NCBI GenBank assembly: GCA_020720045.1
Contig: DYPH01000047.1
Span: 1-40,070, forward strand
Direction of reading: 5' to 3'
Origin: Sorangium cellulosum
GTDB taxonomy: Bacteria > Myxococcota_A > Polyangia > Polyangiales > Polyangiaceae
Length of the DNA stretch: 40,070 nt
Made by a program: the position numbers and the translations under genes. This document shows positions 8,956 through 17,086 of this stretch, one piece after another. Under the pieces are notes generated by a model. It searched no databases and had not been told where the DNA came from. It saw nothing but the letters and a program-made list of their open reading frames with translations. Position 1 is the first letter of the stretch. The number at the start of each line of letters is the position of its first letter.

Positions 8956-9663
8956 TCAGCTGAAGCGGTAGCCGACGCCGCGAACCGTGAGAAAAAACTT
9001 CGGTTCTTGCGGATCGTCCTCGAGCTTCTGGCGCAGCTGTTGGAGGAAATTGTCGACGGTGCGGGCGGTGCCGTGGTGGTTCTCCCCCCAGACCGCCTTG
9101 AAGATTTTCTCTCGGGAGAGCGCCTTTCCCCGCTCGCCGACGAGGCACAAGAGCACGTCGAACTCGGTTGCCGTGAGGTCGACGAGGCCGCCGCGCTTCT
9201 GGACGATCCGCGCGTCGACGTCGACAACGACATCGCCGAAGGCAAGGCGCGAGGCGCGTGCCCGGGGGCGCCCGCGACGAAGGGCGGCGCGGACGCGCGC
9301 GAGCAGCTCGGCCAGGGAAAATGGCTTTGCGATGTAGTCCTCAGCACCGAGCTCAAGGCCGGTCACCTTGTCCATTTCGGCGCTACGCGCAGAGAGGATG
9401 ACGATCGGCATGTCGATGCCTTCGCGCCGGAGCGTGTCGAGCACTTCAAGGCCGTTCATTTTCGGCAGCATCACATCGAGGACGACAAGGTCCGGTTGGG
9501 CGCTGCGGCCCAGCTCGAGGCCGCGCTCGCCGTCTTCGGCGATGAGGACTTCGTACCCCTCTTTTTCGAGGTTAATTCGAAGACCTAGTGAAATGCTCTT
9601 GTCGTCTTCAACAACGAGAACACGGGGGCGATCCGAGCGGGACTGCGTCTCACGATCATTCAC
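8956..9663 (-). CDS. OmpR/PhoB-family response regulator
   Basis: A 235-residue two-component regulator. The receiver domain has the acidic pair D20/D21 (VVEDDKS), the phospho-acceptor D63 (VVLDVMLPK) and the conserved K113 (IAKPFS). The C-terminal winged-helix domain shows the OmpR type: DLTATEFDVLLCLVGERGK and RTVDNFLQQLRQKLEDDP, ending VRGVGYRFS. The start is taken as GTG at 9663, 13 bp after the kinase stop; the frame upstream of it lies inside the kinase gene. It is almost certainly the partner of the kinase encoded just before it. The target genes are not evident; the FGE-lipoprotein/ABC operon downstream is an obvious candidate. Confidence 0.93.
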   Translation of the reverse strand: MNDRETQSRSDRPRVLVVEDDKSISLGLRINLEKEGYEVLIAEDGERGLELGRSAQPDLVVLDVMLPKMNGLEVLDTLRREGIDMPIVILSARSAEMDKVTGLELGAEDYIAKPFSLAELLARVRAALRRGRPRARASRLAFGDVVVDVDARIVQKRGGLVDLTATEFDVLLCLVGERGKALSREKIFKAVWGENHHGTARTVDNFLQQLRQKLEDDPQEPKFFLTVRGVGYRFS

Positions 9664-9676
9664 GGCCGCTGGTGTA

Positions 9677-10711
9677 TCATTTTGCGCGCGGGGCGATCGG
9701 CAGCAGGATGCGGAAGAGGGAACCGTCCCCGGAACCGTCGGGCGGCTCCGACTTCCCACTCGCGAACTTCCCGGTCGCCGCCGCCCCGCCGGCGCGAAGG
9801 AGCGATCGCTTTCGGGCGCGCTCGACGGTCACCACGCCGTCGTGGGCCTTCACCGCGTGCTTCACGATGGCGAGACCGAGGCCACTCCCCTCACGGACCC
9901 GGCTGAGCCGATCGTCAACGCGATAGAATTTTTCAAAAATTCTGCGTTCTTCGCCGAGGGGGACCCCGTTTCCGTCGTCCTGCACTTCGATCGCAATTCG
10001 GTCACCGATGCGTTTTCCGCGGAGCGTGACTTCCGGATGACCGCCGTATTTGCGTGCATTGCTCAATAGGTTCGCCACCGCCTCGACCATCGCAGCGCGG
10101 TCGGCGAGCACCGGGGGGAGATCACTTTCGAGGGTCATCGAAAAGCGCATATCGGGCCAACGATCGGGGGCAAACGCGGCGACGGCGTCGGTGAGAATCC
10201 CTTCTACGGTGTCCGGTTGAAGGTCGTAGTACTTTCGCCCGGCCTCCATGCGGCCCCAGTCGAGGAGGCGGTCGATCAATCGGGTGAGTCGGTCGGACTC
10301 TTTGACGAGACCGTCGATGCACTGCGCCTGAACATCGGGATCGTCTTTGGAACGCTCAAGCGTCTCGAGAAAGAGGCGAATCGCCGTGAGCGGCGTCTTG
10401 AGTTCGTGGCTGACCTTCGAGACAAAATCGGCCTGTAATTCTGACAAGTTCGCCTCGCGACGAAGGAACACAAGGACCAGGATAATTCCGGTCACCGAGA
10501 TCGCGACGAAGGAGAGCAGGAGCAGCCCGTAAAGGACGTTTGCTTGGACCTCCTTTAGAACAAGAAGGACAATTCCTAGTGCGAGGCTTAGCCCGGTAGG
10601 AACAATGACAAGTCCAACGAGGAGCTGGACGATCCGTCGATAGCCGAGTCGCTGCGGCTTGCCCAACGTCCGCCCGATTCGTGCATTATCCCGTTGGTTG
10701 CTCGCGCTCAT
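9677..10711 (-). CDS. Two-component sensor histidine kinase
   Basis: A 344-residue membrane kinase from the ATG at 10711 (17 bp after the aroE stop). Two transmembrane segments lie at about residues 27-52 and 59-83 with almost no periplasmic loop between them, so sensing is probably in the membrane or cytoplasm. The dimerisation/phospho-acceptor region follows with H102 (SHELKTPLTA). The ATPase has an N box (NLLSNARKYG), G1 (DDGNGVP) and G2 (GSGLGLAIVKHAVKAHDG). An unusual Gly/Ser/Lys-rich stretch of about 30 residues (after VTVERARKRS up to GDGSLF) interrupts the final part of the ATPase domain. It is encoded directly before its likely regulator. Confidence 0.92.
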   Translation of the reverse strand: MSASNQRDNARIGRTLGKPQRLGYRRIVQLLVGLVIVPTGLSLALGIVLLVLKEVQANVLYGLLLLSFVAISVTGIILVLVFLRREANLSELQADFVSKVSHELKTPLTAIRLFLETLERSKDDPDVQAQCIDGLVKESDRLTRLIDRLLDWGRMEAGRKYYDLQPDTVEGILTDAVAAFAPDRWPDMRFSMTLESDLPPVLADRAAMVEAVANLLSNARKYGGHPEVTLRGKRIGDRIAIEVQDDGNGVPLGEERRIFEKFYRVDDRLSRVREGSGLGLAIVKHAVKAHDGVVTVERARKRSLLRAGGAAATGKFASGKSEPPDGSGDGSLFRILLPIAPRAK

Positions 10712-10727
10712 GGGCGCCGTTGTACCC

Positions 10728-11630
10728 TTAGAGCAGCGCGGTGAGCATCGCGTTGTAGGGGGCCGGCATGGCGAGCCAGTGCTCGAAGGCGAGCGCCCCT
10801 TGCCGAGCGAGCATGCCGAGGCCATTCGTGGCGCGGAGGCCGTTCCCCTGGGCGGCGACGAGGAAAGGGGTCTCCGGCGGCGCGTAGACGACGTCGAGCG
10901 CGATGGCACGCGGATCGACGGAACTCCATGCGACCGCATCGGCGACGGCGTTTCCGTCTTCAGCGCCGCTCATCCCGGCGCTCGTCGCCTGCACGAAGAT
11001 CGTTGCCTCGGCGTCAAGGCTGGGCTCCGCGCGGAGCGGCGCTGCCTCCAAGGCGATCGAAGGGGCCGCATCCTTCAGCATGGCGCGGACCTCGGCGACG
11101 AAGGCGGCGCGCGCCGACGGCTCGTCAAACGCGCGCCCCCGGACGACAATTCGTCCGACGCCGACGTCGACCGCGAGGGCGGCAATCGACGAACGCGCTG
11201 CGCCGCCGGTCCCGAGAACAATCGCTGTTTCTGCGCCACGAGCCGCGCGATTTCCTGCACTCCCCGACAGGCCCAAGAGTTCCGCAGAGAGGGCTGCGAT
11301 ATCGGTATTGTGCGCAACGATCGTGCCGTCGGGTTCGCGAACGAGCGTATTGGCGACCCCAACGAGCGCCGCACTCGGGGCGAGGCGGTCGACAAAATCG
11401 AGGACCCGCCGTTTGTGGGGAACCGTCACGTTAAAACCAGAAAATTCGCCACTTCGCAGGCGTTCCATGGCGGCATTCAGCTCGCCGGGGGCTACGCGAA
11501 GCGCCGTATACGTGTGCGGAAGGCGGAGGACGCGGTAGGCCGCTGCGTGCATGGCAGGGCTCTTTGAATGCGCGACGGGGTCTCCTAACAACGCAAACTG
11601 ACGAGGCAAAGATTCGACGGGAGCAGTCAT
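10728..11630 (-). CDS. aroE: Shikimate dehydrogenase
   Basis: A 300-residue enzyme catalysing NADPH-dependent reduction of 3-dehydroshikimate to shikimate in aromatic amino-acid synthesis (cytoplasm). It carries the substrate motif SKSPAMH near the N terminus, NVTVPHK with the catalytic lysine, VANTL and HNTD, and the NADP-binding loop VLGTGGAARSS. The C terminus has the usual NGLGMLARQGALAFEHW helix, whose glutamine contacts substrate. It is slightly longer than the common ~275 residues. Its ATG overlaps the xseA stop by 4 bp (ATGA), so it is translated as part of the same operon. Confidence 0.92.
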   Translation of the reverse strand: MTAPVESLPRQFALLGDPVAHSKSPAMHAAAYRVLRLPHTYTALRVAPGELNAAMERLRSGEFSGFNVTVPHKRRVLDFVDRLAPSAALVGVANTLVREPDGTIVAHNTDIAALSAELLGLSGSAGNRAARGAETAIVLGTGGAARSSIAALAVDVGVGRIVVRGRAFDEPSARAAFVAEVRAMLKDAAPSIALEAAPLRAEPSLDAEATIFVQATSAGMSGAEDGNAVADAVAWSSVDPRAIALDVVYAPPETPFLVAAQGNGLRATNGLGMLARQGALAFEHWLAMPAPYNAMLTALL

Positions 11631-13357
11631 TGATTGTGCGCTTTGGCAGACGCCGAATCCTCTCTCGGCGTTAGGCCCGGCTCGGTCGTCGCATCGTCCG
11701 ATTCCGAAGTTGTGGAAGTGACGGTGGCGTCGAGCGCCCCCGAAGCAAGGCGAATGCGCAGGGCGGTCCCCGGCGGCGCCTGGGAGGGGCCACGGACGAG
11801 GCTACCGTCGTCGATGCGCTGGGCGAGGGCGTAGCCGCGACCGAGCACACGGAGCGGCGAGAGGGCATCGAGGCGCCCGGCTAGGCCGCTAAGGCGACTC
11901 CCGCTTCGGGCTACTAGGCGGTCGCCAGCGTGACGCAAACGCCCGTCAAGTTTCGACAATTGCTGGCTCGCCGCCGCGACACGCCGCTTCGGATCGGCCT
12001 GATGAAGCCTCCGTTCGAGGGGGGCGAGGCGGAGAGCATCCTGGCGGACGGCGCGGGTGGCGGAACGTTCGAGGCGCTCGGCGAGGTCGTCGAGGCGCTG
12101 GGCGGCCTGGGCGATGCGCAGCCGCGGATCTTGCACCTTTTTTTCCAACGCCGCTACCCGGAGAGCCGCCCGCGTGAGCCGCGCCGACGCTGCCCGTCGA
12201 AGCCGTGCAAAACGCTCGCGGAGCACCTCCGCCTGGGCGGCACGATCGGGCACGACGAGCTCGGCCGCCTGGGACGGGGTCGCCGCCCGCGCATCGGCGA
12301 CAAAATCGACGAGGGTGAAGTCGACCTCGTGGCCGACCGCAGCCACGACCGGGACCGGCGACGCGGCGATCGCGCGAACGAGCGCCTCGTCGTTGAAGGC
12401 GGCAAGGTCGTCGCTGGAGCCGCCACCGCGACCGAGAATGATGACGTCGACGGCGTCTACCCGCCCCAGCGCCGTAAGCGCCCGCACAAGCGCTTCGCTC
12501 GCGCCAGCCCCTTGGACAACGGCCGGGGCAAGGAGGATGTGCGCGCCGCCGCGCCGAAACGCAACGTTTCGTATGTCGTGGATCACCGCCCCCGAACGGC
12601 TCGTCACGACGCCGACGATCCGCGGCTCTTTCGGAAGGGGACGCTTGTTCTCGGGATCAAAGAGCCCCTCGGCCGCGAGTTTCTTCTTCAACGCTTCGAG
12701 TGCTTCAAGGTGCGCCCCGGCGCCAGCCGCTTCGATGCGATCGCAGACAAACTGCAGGCGACCACGCGGTGCCCAGAAGACGGGGCGCCCGAAGAGGCGA
12801 ACCCGCGCGCCGTCGCGCACAAGGGCGCGCCCCTTCGCGGAGACTCCGTTTTTGTAGGCGACGACGTCGAGGGTCGCCTCCGGCTCACCGGCGGCCGATT
12901 TTAATGCAAAATACACATGACCGCTCGCCGCCGCTTTGGCAGAGACCACCTCCCCCTCGACAAGGAGAGCCAGCGGGAAGGCCTGATCGAGCCCTCGCTT
13001 CACGAGATTCGCCAGCTCAGAGACCGAGAAGACCTTAGGTTCCGCCACAGGAGCCGCACCTGTGCGCGCCGTTTCCTCACCGCCTCCGGCGGTTCCGGGC
13101 GGACGTGCAGCTGCCGGGACCGTCGTTGGCTTTGCACCTCCCACGGGGATGCCGTCGTCGTCCCACTCAAAGGGGACGAACGGGCGCCCCCCTTTCGGTG
13201 CATCCTGCACCGGCTCACTCCGCCACCCCTTCGGGCGGGGCGGTACACCTTCCCCGAAATCAAAGGGGAGCGACCGGGTCCCTCGTACTTCGGGGGCCGG
13301 CAGCCGCTGGACGGGGGTTGTCCCGGCGGTGCGCGGTCGTTTTGGCGGGGTGGGCAC
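11627..13357 (-). CDS. xseA: Exodeoxyribonuclease VII large subunit
   Basis: A 576-residue protein. After a Pro/Gly-rich, probably disordered N-terminal extension of about 105 residues comes the OB-fold single-strand DNA binding domain (FSVSELANLVKRGL, then LLVEGEVVSAKAAASGHVYF). The catalytic core follows (VGVVTSRSGAVIHDI, VIILGRGGGSSDDLAAFNDE, AVGHEVDFTLVDFVADARA). A long Arg/Ala-rich coiled coil and a C-terminal segment with LRVLGRGYALAQ complete the family layout. It degrades single-stranded DNA together with the small subunit XseB, which is not in this window. The GTG at 13357 is the only clear start in the open frame; the extension is longer than the ~450-residue family norm, so an internal start is possible. 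Confidence 0.92.
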   Translation of the reverse strand: MPTPPKRPRTAGTTPVQRLPAPEVRGTRSLPFDFGEGVPPRPKGWRSEPVQDAPKGGRPFVPFEWDDDGIPVGGAKPTTVPAAARPPGTAGGGEETARTGAAPVAEPKVFSVSELANLVKRGLDQAFPLALLVEGEVVSAKAAASGHVYFALKSAAGEPEATLDVVAYKNGVSAKGRALVRDGARVRLFGRPVFWAPRGRLQFVCDRIEAAGAGAHLEALEALKKKLAAEGLFDPENKRPLPKEPRIVGVVTSRSGAVIHDIRNVAFRRGGAHILLAPAVVQGAGASEALVRALTALGRVDAVDVIILGRGGGSSDDLAAFNDEALVRAIAASPVPVVAAVGHEVDFTLVDFVADARAATPSQAAELVVPDRAAQAEVLRERFARLRRAASARLTRAALRVAALEKKVQDPRLRIAQAAQRLDDLAERLERSATRAVRQDALRLAPLERRLHQADPKRRVAAASQQLSKLDGRLRHAGDRLVARSGSRLSGLAGRLDALSPLRVLGRGYALAQRIDDGSLVRGPSQAPPGTALRIRLASGALDATVTSTTSESDDATTEPGLTPREDSASAKAHNQ

Positions 13358-13584
13358 GCGGCGAGCCTAGTGGCTTTTGCGCGAACGAACACCCCTGAAA
13401 CGGCAGAGTTTCGTGCATTTTTCCCGATGATTCGTCCATTTCGGTCCGACGATGCGGGAGGCGTGAGCGACTGCGAGCGTTCCCTTGCGGGCCCTGTACA
13501 AAGGGGCCCGCGGTCTCGCGCGGCGCCGTCCCCCTTCTGCATCGCCCAACCACGGCCCCGACGACTCATGGTAAGCACCCGCGC
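13358..13584. promoter_or_regulatory. Divergent intergenic region between xseA and accC
   Basis: This 227-bp gap separates the minus-strand xseA-aroE group from the plus-strand accC group, so it must hold promoters for both. No convincing -35/-10 pair was identified by eye. The only clear structure is the inverted repeat at 13487-13511, listed separately. Confidence 0.45.
13487..13511. repeat. GC-rich inverted repeat upstream of accC
   Basis: Perfect 8-bp arms GCGGGCCC (13487-13494) and GGGCCCGC (13504-13511) flank a 9-nt loop, about 74 bp before the accC start. There is no T-tract, so it is unlikely to be an intrinsic terminator. It could be an mRNA leader hairpin or an operator; nothing distinguishes these. 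Confidence 0.5.
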
Positions 13585-15105
13585 ATGGCACGCGCGTTCC
13601 GCAAGGTCCTCATCGCAAACCGCGGCGAAATCGCCGTTCGCGTCATCCGCACCCTCCACGAGATGGGGATCGCCGCCGTCGCTTTGTACAGCGACGCCGA
13701 CCGCTCCGCGCTGCATGTGCGCATGGCCGACGAGGCCTATCCGATCGGCCCGGCACCCGCGAGCGAGAGCTACCTGCGCATCGACAAGGTGCTCGATGTC
13801 GCCAAGAAGGCGGGTTGCGACGCGATCCATCCCGGCTACGGATTTCTCTCGGAAAACGCGGAGTTCGCCGACGCTTGCGAGCGTGCCGGCGTGACGTTCA
13901 TCGGGCCGCCCGGCTCGGCGATGCGGCAGCTCGGTTCGAAGACGGCAGCGCGCCTCAAGATGCAGGAGGCGGGTGTTCCCGTCGTCCCCGGGGCCATGTG
14001 CGACACCGCCGAAGAGGCGGTCGCTGCCGCGACGAAAATCGGCTTCCCGGTCATGCTCAAGGCCTCTGCGGGCGGCGGCGGGAAGGGAATGCGCCTCGTC
14101 CATGAAGCCTCCGAAATGGCGAATGCCTGGGAGCGCGCGCGGAGCGAGGCAAAGAAGTTCTTCGGCGACGACACCGTCTACATCGAGAAGGCGATCCTGA
14201 CTCCACGCCACGTGGAAATTCAGGTTTTCGGCGATAGAGACGGAAATATGGTGCATATGTTCGAGCGAGATTGCTCGATTCAGCGCCGCAATCAGAAAGT
14301 CGTCGAGGAGACGCCGTCGCCGGCCGCTTCGAAAGAGCTCATCGCGAAGATGGGGGCGATCGCCGTCCAGGGGGCAAAGGCCGTCGGGTACTTCAGCGCA
14401 GGAACTTTTGAGTTTTTGCTCGCACCCGACGGAAATTTCTACTTCCTCGAGATGAATACCCGCCTCCAGGTTGAGCACCCCGTCACCGAACTCGTGACCG
14501 GTCTCGACCTCGTCCGTGAGATGGTCACCGTCGCTCAGGGCTCGCCGCTTCCGTTCCTCCAGCAAGACCTTCAATCGCGCGGCGCCGCGATTCAATGCCG
14601 CATCTACGCGGAGGATCCGTCGACGGGATTTCTCCCCTCCCCTGGCGTGATCAAAGAGCTTTCCGTGCCGGCCGGCCCCGGCATCCGCGACGACGGTGGC
14701 GCCTACCCGGGCTGCACGATCTCAAGCTACTACGATCCGCTCATTTCGAAGCTCTGCGTCTGGGCACCGACCCGCGAGCGCGCCGTCGCCCGCATGCGCC
14801 GCGCCCTCTCCGAGTACGTCGTGACCGGCATCCGCACGAACCTCGCCTTCCATGAGCGGCTCTTCCAACACGCCGGCTTCGTCGCGGGAAACTACGACAC
14901 CGGGTACCTCGAACGTCACCACGAGGAGCTCGTCGGCTACCCGGACGTCCCGGGCGGCAAAGCCGACGCCCTTGCCGTGGCGCTCGCGATCGCCGCTGCG
15001 CGCACGGAGCGGGCCGCCGGAAATGCTTCAAAAGCGGAAGGCGAGGCCGGTTCGGCCCTTGCCCCGTGGGTCGCGCAGCACCGCGCGCGCACCCTTCGCG
15101 GCTAA
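13585..15105 (+). CDS. accC: Biotin carboxylase subunit of acetyl-/acyl-CoA carboxylase
   Basis: A 506-residue ATP-grasp enzyme that carboxylates biotin on its carrier protein, feeding fatty-acid synthesis or acyl-CoA carboxylation. The N-terminal domain starts FRKVLIANRGEIAVRVIRT; the glycine-rich ATP loop reads ASAGGGGKGMR; ECSI-type and active-site segments appear as MFERDCSIQRRNQK and FLEMNTRLQVEHPVTE. The final region (GIRTNLAFHERLFQHAGF...YLERH) and a ~45-residue Ala-rich tail resemble subunits of acyl-CoA carboxylases as much as AccC proper. No biotin carrier gene lies next to it, so the partner is encoded elsewhere. It is followed 19 bp later by the outer-membrane protein gene. Confidence 0.92.
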   Translation: MARAFRKVLIANRGEIAVRVIRTLHEMGIAAVALYSDADRSALHVRMADEAYPIGPAPASESYLRIDKVLDVAKKAGCDAIHPGYGFLSENAEFADACERAGVTFIGPPGSAMRQLGSKTAARLKMQEAGVPVVPGAMCDTAEEAVAAATKIGFPVMLKASAGGGGKGMRLVHEASEMANAWERARSEAKKFFGDDTVYIEKAILTPRHVEIQVFGDRDGNMVHMFERDCSIQRRNQKVVEETPSPAASKELIAKMGAIAVQGAKAVGYFSAGTFEFLLAPDGNFYFLEMNTRLQVEHPVTELVTGLDLVREMVTVAQGSPLPFLQQDLQSRGAAIQCRIYAEDPSTGFLPSPGVIKELSVPAGPGIRDDGGAYPGCTISSYYDPLISKLCVWAPTRERAVARMRRALSEYVVTGIRTNLAFHERLFQHAGFVAGNYDTGYLERHHEELVGYPDVPGGKADALAVALAIAAARTERAAGNASKAEGEAGSALAPWVAQHRARTLRG

Positions 15106-15124
15106 CTCCCTTCAGAAGGTCCCT

Positions 15125-15949
15125 ATGTCCCGTCTCCTCCGCTCGCTCCTCGCTGCCTTTGCCGTTACGGCGGGCATCGCCACTGCGCGGGGGGCCGCGG
15201 CCCAGGTTCCGACCCGCGTCGTCGATCGGAACGTCGTACTCCCGGCAAATGCCGCTGAGCTACGAGTCGACGTTAGACTCGGACTTTCGCGAAGTGCCGC
15301 CGGGGATATCGCGATTGTCGCCCCCAGCCTCTCCTACGGATTCAGCGACAAGTTCACGCTGAGTATCCTCCACACTCGAGAGAACTACGTCGGCGACGGA
15401 GGCAGCTTCTGCGTGGGGAGCGACTGTGGGTCCCACCACTACGGGCAGGTGGCCATCGACGGAAAATATCTCATCTATTCAAAAGACAAGGCGTCGATCG
15501 CCATCAACGGCGCCGTCGAAGGATACGCCTTCGACCCGTTCGTCTTCGGAATTCGCGGCGGCATCGCTGGGAAGGTGCGCGTCTCTGATGACTTGGCACT
15601 CCTCTTCAATCCGACGCTTTTCCTTGGAATTACCAATCGCAGCTCCCTTGCGGACTCTTTGGTGCTTCCGTTGCGCCTTCAATTCAAGGTCGACGACCAT
15701 TTCGCACCATTTGTAGACACCGGGCTCTACTTCGACGGCTTCGAGGGGAGCCGAAACGGCCGCATCGACTTTTACGGGCGGCCGCGCGGCGCGTGGCGAC
15801 TCCCGGTCGGCGCCGGCTTCGTGTACGCGGCGAACACCACCGTCGACCTTGGGCTCCGGTTCGCGTTCCTCGGGGTGCTGAACGGCTACAACGGCTACGG
15901 CTCCTTCGATGGCCGCGAACTCGTCGGCAGCCTCGCTCTCCACTTTTGA
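15125..15949 (+). CDS. Predicted outer-membrane beta-barrel protein, unknown function
   Basis: A 274-residue exported protein. The ATG at 15125 is preceded by AGAAGG and begins a clean signal peptide (MSRLLRSLLAAFAVTAGIA, cleavage likely after ARGAAA). The mature part consists of alternating hydrophobic/aromatic strands with turns (ELRVDVRLGLS, LSYGFSDKFTLSIL, VDLGLRFAFLG) and ends in the hydrophobic pattern VGSLALHF with a terminal phenylalanine, the usual signal for BAM-mediated barrel assembly. One cysteine pair (CVGSDC) may form a disulfide. No specific family was recognised; a small porin-like or structural barrel is likely. Confidence 0.72.
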   Translation: MSRLLRSLLAAFAVTAGIATARGAAAQVPTRVVDRNVVLPANAAELRVDVRLGLSRSAAGDIAIVAPSLSYGFSDKFTLSILHTRENYVGDGGSFCVGSDCGSHHYGQVAIDGKYLIYSKDKASIAINGAVEGYAFDPFVFGIRGGIAGKVRVSDDLALLFNPTLFLGITNRSSLADSLVLPLRLQFKVDDHFAPFVDTGLYFDGFEGSRNGRIDFYGRPRGAWRLPVGAGFVYAANTTVDLGLRFAFLGVLNGYNGYGSFDGRELVGSLALHF

Positions 15950-15992
15950 ACCCCCTTGGCCCGCCTCGGAAAGGGCGTAGCCTCGCGAGAGC

Positions 15993-17063
15993 GTGACGGC
16001 TCACGACCTCTTCCTGCTCGGCCCTCGGCCCGCCCTTCCGCGGGCGGGACGGGCGCTCGTCGGCACGATCGTCTGCGGCATAATCGCGTGGAAGATCGTC
16101 TTTTTAGCCCCTTTCGCCTTGGCCGTCGCTCTCGTGATCGCCGGGAGCACGGCGGCCAGATGGGTGCATTATGCACGTCATTCAGGCAACTCAAAATCGC
16201 TCCGTCTCGATCGGGACGGGCTTTCGTTTGAGGAGCGGCAATGGCCCCTCCCCGCGGCGAATACCGAGGGGGAATCGGCACTTGGAGCGCTTGCTCTGGT
16301 CGCCTTCGACGAGAGCTGCGCCCAACTCGTCCTCGCGACCGCCAACGCCGTCGCCTATTTTCCGGTGTCGCTCGCCGGTGCTACTCCGTCGGTCCGCGCC
16401 GCATTCTTGACGCGGGCCCATCCGGTGCCGCGTTCGGACGCCGCCAATGGCGCGAACCTGCCCCCGCTCGATGCGGAGGTGGCGCTGGACCTTCTCGCGG
16501 CCCTGGAGGCGCGGGTGCCGGGTGCCGGGTCGACGGTCGTCGGAACGACGGTCCGCGGCGATCGCCTGGTCGTCGTCCCCGAGGCGCTCACCCTGCACCG
16601 ACGCGACGGATCACATGCATTTTGCATTGATCTGGAGCGCCCCTTTCGGATGGATGCCTTCACCTTTCGGGAACGGTTCGGCGAAGGATCACTCGTTTCT
16701 CAAGCGATTTCGGTGACTCAAGCAGGGACGTCGCTCCTCTTTGTAGCGCCGCTCCCTCCGGAGTTTCTCGGTGCGCGTACCCGGAGCACGCCACCGCCGC
16801 CGCTTGGTCCTCGCGCAGAAGCGAGCGTGCGCGCGCTCGTCGCCGCGAAGGACGCGCCGCCGCCGACGAGCGAGCGCCATGCCCTCGACCGGCCGCTGCT
16901 CACGCCGCTCCGCGCCCTTCTCGCAGCGGCGTGTGCCCGTACGGAAGACGCGACCGAACCCCATGAAGTCCCGGAAAACGCGCGGCAGCCGATCGCCGAG
17001 CCGCCCCCACGAACGGGCGCGACGGTCAGCGCGCGCCGAAAAGGGCGCGAGCTGCTTTCTTAG
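15993..17063 (+). CDS. Membrane-anchored protein of unknown function
   Basis: A 356-residue protein from a GTG at 15993, 43 bp after the barrel gene. A hydrophobic hairpin at about residues 20-52 (GTIVCGIIAWKIVFLAPFALA) suggests one or two membrane passes. It is followed by a beta-rich cytoplasmic-type region (SLRLDRDGLSFEERQWPL) that resembles PH-like membrane-associated domains only in general pattern. The last ~90 residues are Pro/Arg-rich and look disordered. No family was recognised. It precedes metG by 23 bp and may be co-transcribed. Confidence 0.65.
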   Translation: MTAHDLFLLGPRPALPRAGRALVGTIVCGIIAWKIVFLAPFALAVALVIAGSTAARWVHYARHSGNSKSLRLDRDGLSFEERQWPLPAANTEGESALGALALVAFDESCAQLVLATANAVAYFPVSLAGATPSVRAAFLTRAHPVPRSDAANGANLPPLDAEVALDLLAALEARVPGAGSTVVGTTVRGDRLVVVPEALTLHRRDGSHAFCIDLERPFRMDAFTFRERFGEGSLVSQAISVTQAGTSLLFVAPLPPEFLGARTRSTPPPPLGPRAEASVRALVAAKDAPPPTSERHALDRPLLTPLRALLAAACARTEDATEPHEVPENARQPIAEPPPRTGATVSARRKGRELLS

Positions 17064-17086
17064 GGCGCATCTGGTAGAGCGCCGCC

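Noticed and set aside
8371-9588. 405-residue open frame on the plus strand
   Set aside because: It covers the opposite strand of the DUF3293 and response-regulator genes and shows no protein family pattern.
13000-14595. 531-residue open frame on the minus strand
   Set aside because: It runs antisense through accC and overlaps the start of xseA; the translation has no domain signal, while accC is well conserved.
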